Origin: Bryobacteraceae bacterium
GTDB taxonomy: Bacteria; Acidobacteriota; Terriglobia; Bryobacterales; Bryobacteraceae
Assembly: GCA_030039005.1 (NCBI GenBank)
Contig: JASHQT010000581.1
Location: 1 to 34,685 of the forward strand
Direction: 5' to 3'
DNA length: 34,685 nt
In this document: piece by piece, positions 7,942-15,789 of the stretch
How positions within the stretch are numbered: position 1 is the first letter of the stretch
Layout: each line of letters starts with the position of its first letter
Notes under the pieces: model-generated
The model's database searches: none
What the model saw: only the letters and a program-made list of their open reading frames with translations
What the model was told of the DNA's origin: nothing
Program-made: the position numbers and the translations under genes

Positions 7942-8200
7942 GGCCCGCCACAGCGCCCTTTTGCAGCATTTTTTGGATTCGAACGGAGACCGTGTCGTCG
8001 ATGACGATCACCTCGGCCTCCGCGACCTTGACGTTGCGCGCAAACAACGGGAACGGCGCGCCGGCGGGATGCTCCGTCCGCAGCACGGACCCCTCCTGTA
8101 GTTGGAGGATTTCCCCGACGGTCATCGAGAGCGTCCCCAACTCCAATTCCACGACAAACGGCAGCTCCCCGAAGCGTTGCAATACGTCCGAGGCGTTCAT
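7928..8200 (-). CDS. fliN: FliN-type SpoA-domain C-ring protein (first copy)
   Basis: 90 residues, almost only the SpoA (C-ring) domain: LPFVVELELGTLSMTVGEIL, LQEGSVLRTEHPAG, VKVAEAEVIVIDDTVSVRIQ. It begins one base after the flgE stop and overlaps fliO by 14 bases. SpoA proteins build the bottom of the C-ring and dock the export ATPase complex. It lacks the N-terminal extension of many FliN proteins. A second, longer FliN lies at 23515-23910, so this organism has at least two. Which one is the main C-ring subunit cannot be told from sequence; this copy has the less canonical mid-region (AGAPFPLFAR in place of the usual EPVDILVNG type). Confidence 0.88.
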   Translation of the reverse strand: MNASDVLQRFGELPFVVELELGTLSMTVGEILQLQEGSVLRTEHPAGAPFPLFARNVKVAEAEVIVIDDTVSVRIQKMLQKGAVAGHATH

Positions 8201-8201
8201 G

Positions 8202-9455
8202 TTACGACTGGATGTTCAGCAGGCTCTGCGTCATTTGATCGACGGTCGAGATCACCTTGGAATTGGCGTCATACGAATTCTGATAGACGATGAGGTTGGT
8301 GAACTCGCTGGCGATATTGACGGTGGAAGATTCCAGCGCGCCGCCTTCCACGTTGCCAAGCGTGCCGGTGCCGGGAACGCCAATCACGGGCGTGGCGGTA
8401 TCGGCTCCAACTTCGAAATTGTTCTGTCCGACCGCGATCAACGAATCCGGATTGCTGATGCCGGCCAGCGCGATCTGCCCGATGACGACCTGATTGCCGT
8501 TGGAGAATTGCGCCGTGATCGCGCCGCCGTCGGCAATGGAAACTTGCGTCACTTGCGAGGCGGGCACTCCATCCTGACTGCTGGCGGAAACGGCGGAGGA
8601 GGCCGCATACTGGGTGATCAGAGGGGTCCCGGTGCCGTTGTCGGTCGCCAGATTCCAGTTGACATTCAGAGCATTCGCGCCGTCGGCCAGGCCGGAGATG
8701 GAGAGGGCCACCTGCGCCGGACCGCTGGGAGACGTCAAGTCGCCATTGGCATCAAACGTAAGACTTCCCGAAGCTACTTGACTGGGGGTGCCGGCCGTTC
8801 CGCCGGAAACGTCTTGCCCGGGTATCGTTACGGTGTAATTCCAGTTGCCCGGAGACTGTTCCGTGAAGTTGAATGTCAGATTTTGAGTCTCGCCCAGCGA
8901 GTCGACTACCGCGACCGAGGTGGAGAAGGTGCCGGTGGATCCTCCGACAGTGCCATCCGCGTTCAGGTTCATGGTGAGCGAAAGGTTTTGCGTGGCGCTG
9001 GGAGTCTGCAGAGCGTTGGACGGAATGGTAATGTCGCCGATTGGCCCGCTGGTGTCCACCACGCCATTCTGCGCGTTCCAACCCTGCACCACCTGACCGG
9101 TGTTGGTGACCAACTCGCCTTGGCCGTTGAGCTGGAAGTCACCGGCGCGCGTGTATAGAGTAGTTCCATTGGGGTCCTGCACGACGAAGAATCCGTTCCC
9201 GTTGATGGCGGCGTCGTAATTGCCGCCGGTGGACTGGATGGAGCCTTGCGAAAATACGGCCTCGGTCTGCGGAGCCGAGACACCACCGCCGATCTGGGTG
9301 GCGCCGCCGGCGATGGATTGCTGCAGCAGGTCATAAAAGTTCACTTCCGTGTCTTTGTAACCTACCGTATTCAAATTGGCCAAATTGTTACCGACTGCGT
9401 CGAGTGCGTCCGAATCGGCTGTAAGTCCGCTAAGTGCGATGGAAAATGATGACAC
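8202..9455 (-). CDS. flgE: Flagellar hook protein FlgE
   Basis: 417 residues from a GTG start at 9455 with AGGAG 7 bases upstream. The N-terminus is the rod/hook signature (SIALSGLTADSDALDAVGNN, then LANLNTVGYK), followed by the FlgE D1 piece (NGNGFFVVQDPNGTTLYTRA), a variable threonine/glycine-rich middle, and the C-terminal helix (SSTVNIASEFTNLIVYQNSY, then DANSKVISTVDQM). It polymerises into the hook under the FlgD cap, with length set by FliK; all three genes are adjacent. Length is ordinary for FlgE (E. coli 402). Confidence 0.96.
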   Translation of the reverse strand: MSSFSIALSGLTADSDALDAVGNNLANLNTVGYKDTEVNFYDLLQQSIAGGATQIGGGVSAPQTEAVFSQGSIQSTGGNYDAAINGNGFFVVQDPNGTTLYTRAGDFQLNGQGELVTNTGQVVQGWNAQNGVVDTSGPIGDITIPSNALQTPSATQNLSLTMNLNADGTVGGSTGTFSTSVAVVDSLGETQNLTFNFTEQSPGNWNYTVTIPGQDVSGGTAGTPSQVASGSLTFDANGDLTSPSGPAQVALSISGLADGANALNVNWNLATDNGTGTPLITQYAASSAVSASSQDGVPASQVTQVSIADGGAITAQFSNGNQVVIGQIALAGISNPDSLIAVGQNNFEVGADTATPVIGVPGTGTLGNVEGGALESSTVNIASEFTNLIVYQNSYDANSKVISTVDQMTQSLLNIQS

Positions 9456-9500
9456 TGAGTTGCTCCTTTTTCTGGAATTCTTTGATGCTTCTGCGCTGCG

Positions 9501-9908
9501 CTACGAGGACGAAGTCCCGTTCGTCGACTTTGTGGACGAGCTGCTGGACGACGAGTTACTGCCATCCAGGGTTTGTACGCCCTGGTTGATTCCCGTGAGT
9601 TGGCCCAGCTCGGCGTATTGTACGAGCTGACCCACGAATTGAATGCTGTCGGTGGGATTGAGCGGGTCCTGGTTCTGGATCTGGGCGATCAGCAACTGCA
9701 AAAACGTCTGCGGGCTGGTCAATGAGCTGATGGTGTTGGCCGACGTCGCGCCCAGGGCGGCGGTTCCGCTTGTGCCGTTGGTTCCATTGCTTCCGCTGGT
9801 TCCGTTCGTGCCGCTGGTTGCGTGGGGGGTGGCGCGGCCGGTGGCCCTGGCAAGTAAATCTTCCACACTGTTGGCGCGCGTCGCGTTCGAGGGGCCCATG
9901 ATTTGCAT
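9501..9908 (-). CDS. flgD: Short hook-capping protein FlgD (N-terminal domain only)
   Basis: 135 residues against about 220-230 in E. coli. The conserved core is present (TSPQTFLQLLIAQIQNQDPL, then NPTDSIQFVGQLVQYAELGQ). The usual C-terminal Tudor/Ig-like domain is missing, and the protein ends in a poly-serine tail. Upstream of the core lies a Gly/Thr/Asn-rich repeat. FlgD caps the growing hook. The start at ATG 9908 overlaps the fliK stop by one base (TAATG) and has AGGAGG at a 9-base spacing. Short FlgD proteins occur in other phyla, so this is probably functional. Confidence 0.9.
   Translation of the reverse strand: MQIMGPSNATRANSVEDLLARATGRATPHATSGTNGTSGSNGTNGTSGTAALGATSANTISSLTSPQTFLQLLIAQIQNQDPLNPTDSIQFVGQLVQYAELGQLTGINQGVQTLDGSNSSSSSSSTKSTNGTSSS
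9762..9818 (-). repeat. Low-complexity NGTSGT repeat within flgD
   Basis: Residues 31-49 of FlgD are built from NGT/SGT/SGS units (TSGTNGTSGSNGTNGTSGT). At DNA level the 9-18 bp units are similar but not identical. It is a flexible linker between the short N-terminus and the FlgD core, and may vary in copy number. Confidence 0.75.
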
Positions 9909-12367
9909 TAGCGGTTTCCTCCTGGATTGGTTTGGTTGCCTATGATCTGCTGGTTGAATGCTTCACGCCATTGGCCGGCGTTGCCGCGGCGCTCACGCTG
10001 CGGCTGCCGTTCGCCTCCGGAAGCCTGCTGTCCGGAGCCGCGCTGGCCGCCCGCGTGCGAGTCCTGCGGATTGTCGGAGTGCGCGGCGACCGCGGCCGAT
10101 TTTGTTGTCTCCGTCTTCCACCCCTGTAGGTTCAACTGCGCCGACAGGTCGCCGAGATTGGTTCGGAGCGACTCTCGCAGGACGGGGTCGGCCGCGTGCA
10201 CCGACACGTTCACCGATCCGGCGCGGTCGGCCACGCGGATCGCCGCCGGCGTTTGACCGTCGCTGGTCAGGTGCAAGAGAATCTCGGAGCTGGCGGATGA
10301 TCTCGGTAACTCGGGAGCAGCGAAGCGCGCCTGTTGCGCCGCGAGCGGCACATCGGGCGCGGCGCCTTCGCTGTGTTCGAGACCGGACGCGGGGGACTCG
10401 ACCTGCGTAGCTGGCTGGGGAACCTGGAACATCTGAGTGTCGGCTGGGTGAGACGACTGCCCCGGATTCGGCGGGGCGGAGATTCCCGTTTGGTTTTGAG
10501 CGACGGTCTCAGGCTTGCCGGTTGTAGGAGCCGCGGATTGCGTTTCCTGGGTCGCTTGATTTGTGCTCTGCTGATTTGTGCTTTGAACCTGCGGCGTGGC
10601 AGTTTGCTGCGCCGGCGAATTCTGAGGCTGCGGCGCTGGCTGCTTCGTTTCCGTGAGGGCCTGAGTAAGTGACTGCTCGCCATTACTAAGTGCCGCGCTG
10701 GGCTGAGTAACCGAAGAGCGGCTGGAACTGTCGTCCTGGCCGAGCAAGCGCACGGCGAAAGCAAAATTCTCAGCCTGCGGAAGGAGCGGACTCTTCGCCG
10801 CGGGAGTGGCGCCGGCTATCCCGCTCGGCGCATTCAAAGAGGGCGCCGTTGTCCGATCGGTGGCTGGTGGGGCAGTCGCCACTGGGGACGGCGTCGTAGC
10901 GAACATGGATGGGACAGGCGAGGCAGGCATGGCCGGCGCTGTAGCGGGCATCGTGGTGACAGGCAAGGCGGGGGTTGCCGGCTCCTGGGCCTCCGAGGCG
11001 GGATCGGGATTAGCAATCGCCGCGGACGAATTGGCCGCCAGCTCCGGTGTCGGCGCCTGCGCCGTCTGCTCCGACCCAGCGGCCACGGGGACCAGAGCAG
11101 TCAAGAACTCCGGCTTCGTGGATGGCGTTGTAAAGCTGGACGCGCCCGCGGGGAGTTGCGCCGCTGGCTGCGTTTCGGACGCGCTTGCGGACGTGTTTGG
11201 TTTGGCCGCCGGCTGTTGAGAAGGAGTAACCGTAGTTGATTCGGAACTGATCGCCCGTCCTGCACCGACAGCGGGCGTGCCGATCGCATCAAAGTTGGCT
11301 GACCGGACTTCGGGGCTCGCCGCAATTGGCAATTTGGCAATTGCGTCCGGACGAATCATTCCATCGGGGCGAATCGCGGGGCGCGCGGATGCGCTAGCCG
11401 CCGGTGTTGTGTCCGTGCGTGCAAGTTGTTCTGGGGCGACCGGAGCTGAAAGCGCAGCCGGCGTCGAATTCTTTGCGGACTGCGTGGTAAGGATCGCCTC
11501 CGGCTGGTCCTGATCGATCTTGTCTTGATGGATGATATCGGGCTCTTCCTCATCGACGTGCGGCATGGCCGAAGGCGAGCCGGTGATTGAATGCGGCGTG
11601 GAGTGCTCAACCGGCGGAGCGGGATTTGAAATCGAGGCCTTCGTCGGAGTCTTCGGTGACGACGCTGCTGCGACACGCGCAGGAATCCGCTCGTTTTCTA
11701 CGGCGTCAGCCGTCGTCGCCGTCTGATTCTCAGCTGCGTTCTTAGAAGTCGCATGTGTCTCGGAAGCCGACCGAACGGCGGCCGGCTCTATGGCTGCTCG
11801 CGAGGAGAGATTCGTAAGCGCCTGTCCGCCAAACACGGTCTTCGCGACCAGCTTCGCATTGGAGGGCGCTCCGGAAGAAATGGTGAAGCGCGGTGTTGAG
11901 ACCGTAGCGTGGGCTAATGCTCCTTCCTGTTCCCCCGGTACAGTTTGGGATGCCGTCCCTGTTGTGGCTGGCTGCTCGTGGAGCGGGAGAGCCGATCCGG
12001 AATCGCCGGCGGTCGATTGCGATGGCCCGGCATCGCACGCCGTATTGTCGTCCGATAACGTATTGCGTCCGGTTCCCGGTGATCGCTGACGCGCATGCGC
12101 CAGCTGGATGCCCGTTTGCGGCATTGCGGAGATGTCGGTGAGGGAGGTGGCGGCTTGCGACTGCTTCTTGGAAGCCGGCTCAGGGACCGCGGAGCTCTGT
12201 TGCTTCGCATTGCCGCCAAGTTCCGCGTCATCGGAAAGAGTCAGGTCATCCAGAACATTCTGAAACGCCGATGTTGTGGACGTTCTGAAAGACTCTCCGC
12301 CGAGTGCGGGAGCAAGTGAGGCGAACAGCGCATCGAGAGCGGCAGTCGCCGGCGCGGAGACAAGCAC
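9908..12367 (-). CDS. fliK: Flagellar hook-length control protein FliK, unusually long
   Basis: 819 residues against about 375-405 in enterics. Residues 1-690 are a disordered Ala/Pro/Thr/Ser/Gln-rich ruler. The C-terminal hook-length domain (about 693-765) is recognisable: SSEILLHLTSDGQTPAAIRV, GSVNVSVHAADPVLRESLRT, LGDLSAQLNLQGW. A basic Gln/Gly-rich tail follows. FliK measures the hook during export and triggers the FlhB substrate switch. The long ruler could specify a longer hook (inference). The first possible start is GTG 12367; a sigma-54-like promoter lies so close upstream (12379-12394) that a later start is possible. It is the first gene of the minus-strand operon and its stop overlaps the flgD start. 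Confidence 0.9.
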   Translation of the reverse strand: MLVSAPATAALDALFASLAPALGGESFRTSTTSAFQNVLDDLTLSDDAELGGNAKQQSSAVPEPASKKQSQAATSLTDISAMPQTGIQLAHARQRSPGTGRNTLSDDNTACDAGPSQSTAGDSGSALPLHEQPATTGTASQTVPGEQEGALAHATVSTPRFTISSGAPSNAKLVAKTVFGGQALTNLSSRAAIEPAAVRSASETHATSKNAAENQTATTADAVENERIPARVAAASSPKTPTKASISNPAPPVEHSTPHSITGSPSAMPHVDEEEPDIIHQDKIDQDQPEAILTTQSAKNSTPAALSAPVAPEQLARTDTTPAASASARPAIRPDGMIRPDAIAKLPIAASPEVRSANFDAIGTPAVGAGRAISSESTTVTPSQQPAAKPNTSASASETQPAAQLPAGASSFTTPSTKPEFLTALVPVAAGSEQTAQAPTPELAANSSAAIANPDPASEAQEPATPALPVTTMPATAPAMPASPVPSMFATTPSPVATAPPATDRTTAPSLNAPSGIAGATPAAKSPLLPQAENFAFAVRLLGQDDSSSRSSVTQPSAALSNGEQSLTQALTETKQPAPQPQNSPAQQTATPQVQSTNQQSTNQATQETQSAAPTTGKPETVAQNQTGISAPPNPGQSSHPADTQMFQVPQPATQVESPASGLEHSEGAAPDVPLAAQQARFAAPELPRSSASSEILLHLTSDGQTPAAIRVADRAGSVNVSVHAADPVLRESLRTNLGDLSAQLNLQGWKTETTKSAAVAAHSDNPQDSHAGGQRGSGQQASGGERQPQRERRGNAGQWREAFNQQIIGNQTNPGGNR

Positions 12368-12378
12368 GGCGCTGTTTA

Positions 12379-12394
12379 TGCAGGTTCGCGGCCA
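12379..12394 (-). promoter_or_regulatory. Sigma-54-like promoter for the fliK operon
   Basis: On the minus strand TGGCCGCGAACCTGCA carries GG and GC doublets at the exact -24/-12 spacing (11 bases from the second G of GG to the G of GC). It matches TGGC and TGCA of the consensus but not the CACG part. The same TGGCCGCG-N4-TGCA occurs facing the other way before flgF. The predicted transcription start is about one base before GTG 12367, so the transcript would be leaderless or the true fliK start lies further in. Confidence 0.45.
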
Positions 12395-12473
12395 CTGCAG
12401 CGAAATCAGATTTTCAGCGCGTTACCCAGCAGCGGGTGTCGAGAACTCGGCAAATAGCGACTTACTTTCGCCG

Positions 12474-12487
12474 GATGGCGCGCCATC
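12474..12487. promoter_or_regulatory. Perfect 14-bp palindrome between the divergent fliK and flgF promoters
   Basis: GATGGCGCGCCATC is fully self-complementary. It lies about 70 bp upstream of the flgF -24 element and about 85 bp upstream of the fliK -24 element, the usual distance for an enhancer bound by a sigma-54 activator. Binding by the activator encoded at 18046 is inference. Confidence 0.4.
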
Positions 12488-12499
12488 GCTCACTCGCCT

Positions 12500-12515
12500 T
12501 ATCGCGAATGCGATA
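12500..12515. promoter_or_regulatory. Inverted repeat TATCGC-GAAT-GCGATA in the same divergent region
   Basis: Six-base arms around a 4-base centre, 12 bases from the first palindrome. The two together fill the middle of the 215-base non-coding gap 12368-12582. It may be a second activator site. It also contains CGATAA on the minus strand, which can be read as a sigma-28 -10 element (TATA-N15-CGCGATAA), so its role is ambiguous. Confidence 0.35.
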
Positions 12516-12548
12516 CAAAGTTATACGATTTTTCCTTCGGACGCGTTT

Positions 12549-12564
12549 TGGCCGCGCATTTGCA
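12549..12564 (+). promoter_or_regulatory. Sigma-54-like promoter for the flgF operon
   Basis: TGGCCGCGCATTTGCA has GG at 12550-12551 and GC at 12562-12563, correct -24/-12 spacing, and a full TTGCA at -12. It shares TGGCCGCG-N4-TGCA with the fliK promoter on the other strand. The predicted start (about 12575) leaves only about 8 bases before ATG 12583, and no Shine-Dalgarno sequence is seen. Confidence 0.5.
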
Positions 12565-12582
12565 ACGCTGGCATTCGCTCCT

Positions 12583-13308
12583 ATGGATCAGATCAGTGTT
12601 TTTGCGGCGGCGGCGATGCAGGCTCGCATGCAAGCGCTCGACCTGGTAGCGAACAATCTAGCGAATTCGTCGACCAGCGGGTACAAGACCGACGGTGAAT
12701 TCAACACGCTGTTCTCTTCCATGGCCGCTGACGATGACTCCGGCACGTCGGGCGTTCCCATGCTGCAACGGCAATGGACCGATTTCGCGCCGGGATTGCT
12801 GGAGCCGACCAATAATCCATTGGACTTCGGGATCGCCGGGAAAGGCTTCTTCGTGGTGCAAGGCCCATCGGGGCCGCTCTATACGCGCAACGGCAACTTC
12901 CGCTTCTCGACGACCGGAAATCTGATCACCAGCGAAGGCTATCCGCTACTCCAGGAGAACGGAGCGCCCTTTCGCCTGGATACCGGGCAGCCGCTGGAGG
13001 TCTCGCGCGACGGCGGAATCTCGCAGAAAGGTAAATCCGATGGGCGCATCCAGATCGTCAATTTCCAGAATCCGGCCGGACTTACTAAGTTCGGTTCCAG
13101 TTATTTCTTGAATACAAGCGGCCAGGACCCGGAAACGGTAACGGGAACAGAGATCTATCAAGGAAAGCTGGAGGCATCCAACGTAAGCGCATCGCATGGA
13201 GCGGTGCGCATTGTAGGCCTCTCGCGGCAGTTCGAAATGATGCAGAAAGCGATCTCACTGTCCAACGACATGAGCAAGCAGGCCATTGAGCAAGTGGCAA
13301 AGGTATAG
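12583..13308 (+). CDS. flgF: Flagellar distal/proximal rod protein FlgF
   Basis: 241 residues from ATG 12583; longer readings upstream are antisense to fliK and the promoter region. The start fits the family alignment (MDQISVFAAAAMQARMQALD, then LVANNLANSSTSGYKTDGEF). The C-terminus has NVSASHGAVRIVGLSRQFEM and a final helix. FlgF links the proximal rod to the FlgG distal rod. It is the first gene of the rod-ring operon, with no clear ribosome-binding site and a possible near-leaderless transcript. FlgF rather than FlgG is chosen from length and because a clear FlgG follows after 25 bases. Confidence 0.92.
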   Translation: MDQISVFAAAAMQARMQALDLVANNLANSSTSGYKTDGEFNTLFSSMAADDDSGTSGVPMLQRQWTDFAPGLLEPTNNPLDFGIAGKGFFVVQGPSGPLYTRNGNFRFSTTGNLITSEGYPLLQENGAPFRLDTGQPLEVSRDGGISQKGKSDGRIQIVNFQNPAGLTKFGSSYFLNTSGQDPETVTGTEIYQGKLEASNVSASHGAVRIVGLSRQFEMMQKAISLSNDMSKQAIEQVAKV

Positions 13309-13333
13309 ACACGGCAGGAGGGACGGGACAGGA

Positions 13334-14125
13334 ATGATTCGAGCACTTTTTAGCGCAGCCAGCGGCATGAACGCGCAACAAACCAACGTGGAAAACATCG
13401 CGAACAATATCGCGAACGCCAACACGGCGGGCTTCAAGGCCCGGCGCGCGCAGTTCCAAGACCTGCTTTATCAGAACCTGATCCAGCCGGGCGCGGCCGC
13501 CAGCCAGCAGACCCTGGTTCCCACGGGATTGCAGTTGGGTTTAGGCACACGCGCGGTTTCCAACGAAATCATTTTTACCCAGGGCGATTATACGGAGACC
13601 GACAATCCCCTGGACCTGGCGATTCAGGGCAACGGATTCTTTCAGGTTCAACAGCCGTCGGGGCAATTGGCTTACACGCGAGCGGGAACCTTTCACCTGA
13701 ATAATACGGGTCAGGTTGTGGATCCCAACGGGAACTTACTCGACCCTCCGGTCACAATTCCGCAGAATGCTCTTTCGATCACCATCGCGAGCGACGGAAC
13801 CGTGAGTTACACGCTTCCCGCCCAGACTACCGCGCAGCAGGCCGGGCAGATCCAAGTGGCTGTTTTCGCCAATCCGTCAGGGTTGAACAGCTTGGGACAA
13901 AGCCTGTTTCAGCAGACCGAATCATCCGGCGCTCCGGTGATCGGTCCGCCGGGCGGCCAGGACGGACAGGGCACGCTGCTCCAAGGCTATATCGAACAAT
14001 CCAACGTCAGTATCGTGCAGGAATTTGTGAACCTCATCGTCAGCCAGCGCGCGTATGAAGCGAATTCGAAGGTGGTGAAGGCGGCCGATGACATGTACCA
14101 GCAGGTGAACAATCTCAAGCAATGA
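13334..14125 (+). CDS. flgG: Flagellar distal rod protein FlgG
   Basis: 263 residues (E. coli 260) from ATG 13334; a GGAGGGACGGGACAGGA run precedes it. N-terminal signature: MIRALFSAASGMNAQQTNVE, then NIANNIANANTAGFKARRAQ. It has the FlgG-specific YTETDNPLDLAIQGNGFFQV block and a C-terminal helix (EQSNVSIVQEFVNLIVSQRA, then YEANSKVVKAADDMYQQ). FlgG forms the drive shaft crossing the periplasm inside the P and L rings, which are encoded downstream. Its stop overlaps the flgA start (ATGA). Confidence 0.96.
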   Translation: MIRALFSAASGMNAQQTNVENIANNIANANTAGFKARRAQFQDLLYQNLIQPGAAASQQTLVPTGLQLGLGTRAVSNEIIFTQGDYTETDNPLDLAIQGNGFFQVQQPSGQLAYTRAGTFHLNNTGQVVDPNGNLLDPPVTIPQNALSITIASDGTVSYTLPAQTTAQQAGQIQVAVFANPSGLNSLGQSLFQQTESSGAPVIGPPGGQDGQGTLLQGYIEQSNVSIVQEFVNLIVSQRAYEANSKVVKAADDMYQQVNNLKQ

Positions 14126-15051
14126 ACGTATGGCTTCTCCTTCTCGGCATGATGATGCATTCCGGACCGTGTGAAATCATTTCGAACGACCGCATTTTCG
14201 GCGAGGATCTGGCGCGAGCCGTGCCGGCCTTTCGTGGCAAAATTCCCGGAGACACCGTGATCGGGTATTCGCCCGCGCCCGGAACGCGGCGTTTTCTGGG
14301 GCCCGCCGAGTTGCACCGCATCGGCTCGCCGTATGGAGTCGACGTCACCCCGGACACGCATGCCTGTTTCGAATGGCGGCTGCAGGCTCTCACCCCAGAG
14401 GTGGTTCGCGCGGCGCTTCGTGAATCCTTGCAAGCCCCCGACGCGCGTATCGACGTGCTAGCCGTCAGCCGGGATCAGGCGCCGGCGGGAAAGCTCACCT
14501 TTCCTCTATCCGGGCTGCTGGCGTCCACGCTCACGGGTCCTGACACGCCGGTCACGTGGCGCGGCGACGTGCAGTACGGCGGCTCGCGCCAGTTTTCCGT
14601 ATGGGCGCGCGTCAAGATCTCGGCCACCATGACGCGCGTAGTGCCCACCGTGCTGATCCTGCCCGGCCAAACCGTGACGCCTGGCGAGGTGCGGCTGGAG
14701 ACTTACGACGATTTTCCCCTGCGCAACGACATCGCCCGGAATCTGGATGAGGTCATCGGCCGCATGCCGCGCCGCGCGCTGCGCGCCGGTCTGCCCGTAT
14801 TCCGCGCCGATTTGATTGAGCCGTTCCAAGTGCAGCGCGGCGACACGGTGTACGTGACGGCCATCGCCGGCGCCGCGCAGCTTCATATGCCCGCGGTGGC
14901 GGAAACGCCCGGAAGGCAGGGCGACACCATCACGCTCCGCAATCCGCAGAGCGGAAAAGTATTTCACGCGCGGATCGAAGGGAAAGATCGAGCGCTGCTG
15001 ATGGTGTGGCCGCTCGGAGAGCAAATCATTTCGCAAACGAGGGTCCAATGA
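14122..15051 (+). CDS. flgA: P-ring assembly chaperone FlgA
   Basis: 309 residues, longer than E. coli FlgA (219) because of an N-terminal extension. A short hydrophobic start (MNVWLLLLGMMMHSG) suggests export. The C-terminal half carries the SAF-like region: RVVPTVLILPGQTVTPGEVR, GRMPRRALRAGLPVFRADLI, VQRGDTVYVTAIAG, and a final domain GDTITLRNPQSGKVFHARIE. FlgA binds FlgI in the periplasm and prevents premature ring assembly. ATGA overlaps join it to both flgG and flgH, so translation is coupled. Confidence 0.9.
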   Translation: MNVWLLLLGMMMHSGPCEIISNDRIFGEDLARAVPAFRGKIPGDTVIGYSPAPGTRRFLGPAELHRIGSPYGVDVTPDTHACFEWRLQALTPEVVRAALRESLQAPDARIDVLAVSRDQAPAGKLTFPLSGLLASTLTGPDTPVTWRGDVQYGGSRQFSVWARVKISATMTRVVPTVLILPGQTVTPGEVRLETYDDFPLRNDIARNLDEVIGRMPRRALRAGLPVFRADLIEPFQVQRGDTVYVTAIAGAAQLHMPAVAETPGRQGDTITLRNPQSGKVFHARIEGKDRALLMVWPLGEQIISQTRVQ

Positions 15052-15776
15052 ACGTGCGAATCATCGCCACTCTGCTGTTATTTTGTGCCGCTCTTGCGAA
15101 CGCCCAATCGGCCATCAACCAGTCGGCGAACAAGAAGAAGAAGGACGCTAAGCCGCCGGAGCCCTCGCCGCTTGAGCAGTACATCAGCGCCTCGTACCGG
15201 GACGCCAAGCTGCCGGAAGCCGCGCCGCCGCCCGGTTCCATGTGGTCGCCGAATGCGATTTTTTCCAATTTGGGTTTGGATCTGAGAGCCAGCCGCGTGG
15301 ACGACCTGGTCACCATCGTCGTAAATGAAGTATTTTCGGCCGTGGCCAACGGCGATGTCAGCACGCAGCGTCAATCCACGGCGCAGAGCAATATCACGCA
15401 GCTCGCGGGCATCAAAAGCAAAACCGGAGCTCTCGCCAATCTCCTCAATTCGACTACCCAGACCCAACTCCAAGGAACCGGCGAGACCAGCCGTGGCGCC
15501 ACCCTTACGGCCAACATGAGCGCCCGCGTTACTCAGGTGCTACCCAACGGGTACCTGGTGATCGAAGGAACCAAGCGCGTGCAGGTGAGTTCGGAAAATC
15601 AGACCATCACGGTGCGGGGAGTCATCCGGCCGGTGGACCTGGTGCCCACCAATACGATTCCCTCCAACCTGATCGCGCAAATGGAAATTCTGGTGAACGG
15701 CAAAGGCGTGATCAACGATTCGATTCATCGGCCCAACTTCCTGTACCGTTTGTTGCTCGGCATTTTACCGTTCTAG
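15048..15776 (+). CDS. flgH: L-ring protein FlgH lacking a clear lipobox
   Basis: 242 residues from ATG 15048, overlapping the flgA stop. Core motifs: MWSPNAIFSNLGLDLRASRV, DDLVTIVVNEVFSAVANGDV, ARVTQVLPNGYLVIEGTKRV, QVSSENQTITVRGVIRPVDL, and the end RPNFLYRLLLGILPF. FlgH forms the outer-membrane bushing and is normally a lipoprotein. Here the signal (MNVRIIATLLLFCAALANAQ) has Cys12 preceded by Phe, which breaks the lipobox rule, and a signal peptidase I site (ANA-Q) fits better. A Lys/Pro-rich linker follows. Confidence 0.94.
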   Translation: MNVRIIATLLLFCAALANAQSAINQSANKKKKDAKPPEPSPLEQYISASYRDAKLPEAAPPPGSMWSPNAIFSNLGLDLRASRVDDLVTIVVNEVFSAVANGDVSTQRQSTAQSNITQLAGIKSKTGALANLLNSTTQTQLQGTGETSRGATLTANMSARVTQVLPNGYLVIEGTKRVQVSSENQTITVRGVIRPVDLVPTNTIPSNLIAQMEILVNGKGVINDSIHRPNFLYRLLLGILPF

Positions 15777-15789
15777 GTTTTTCCAATTC

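Noticed and set aside
10806..11219. Long plus-strand open frames inside fliK
   Set aside because: Ala/Gly/Val-rich complements of the low-complexity fliK ruler, without start signals or family motifs.
12444..12469. GAAAGTAA-N10-GCCGAGTT on the minus strand upstream of fliK as a sigma-28 promoter
   Set aside because: The spacing is short and the -10 lacks the CGATA core.
12499..12525. Sigma-28-like site for fliK on the minus strand (TATA-N15-CGCGATAA)
   Set aside because: It overlaps a symmetric inverted repeat that explains the CGATAA, and a better placed sigma-54-like promoter lies closer to fliK. Kept only as an ambiguity.
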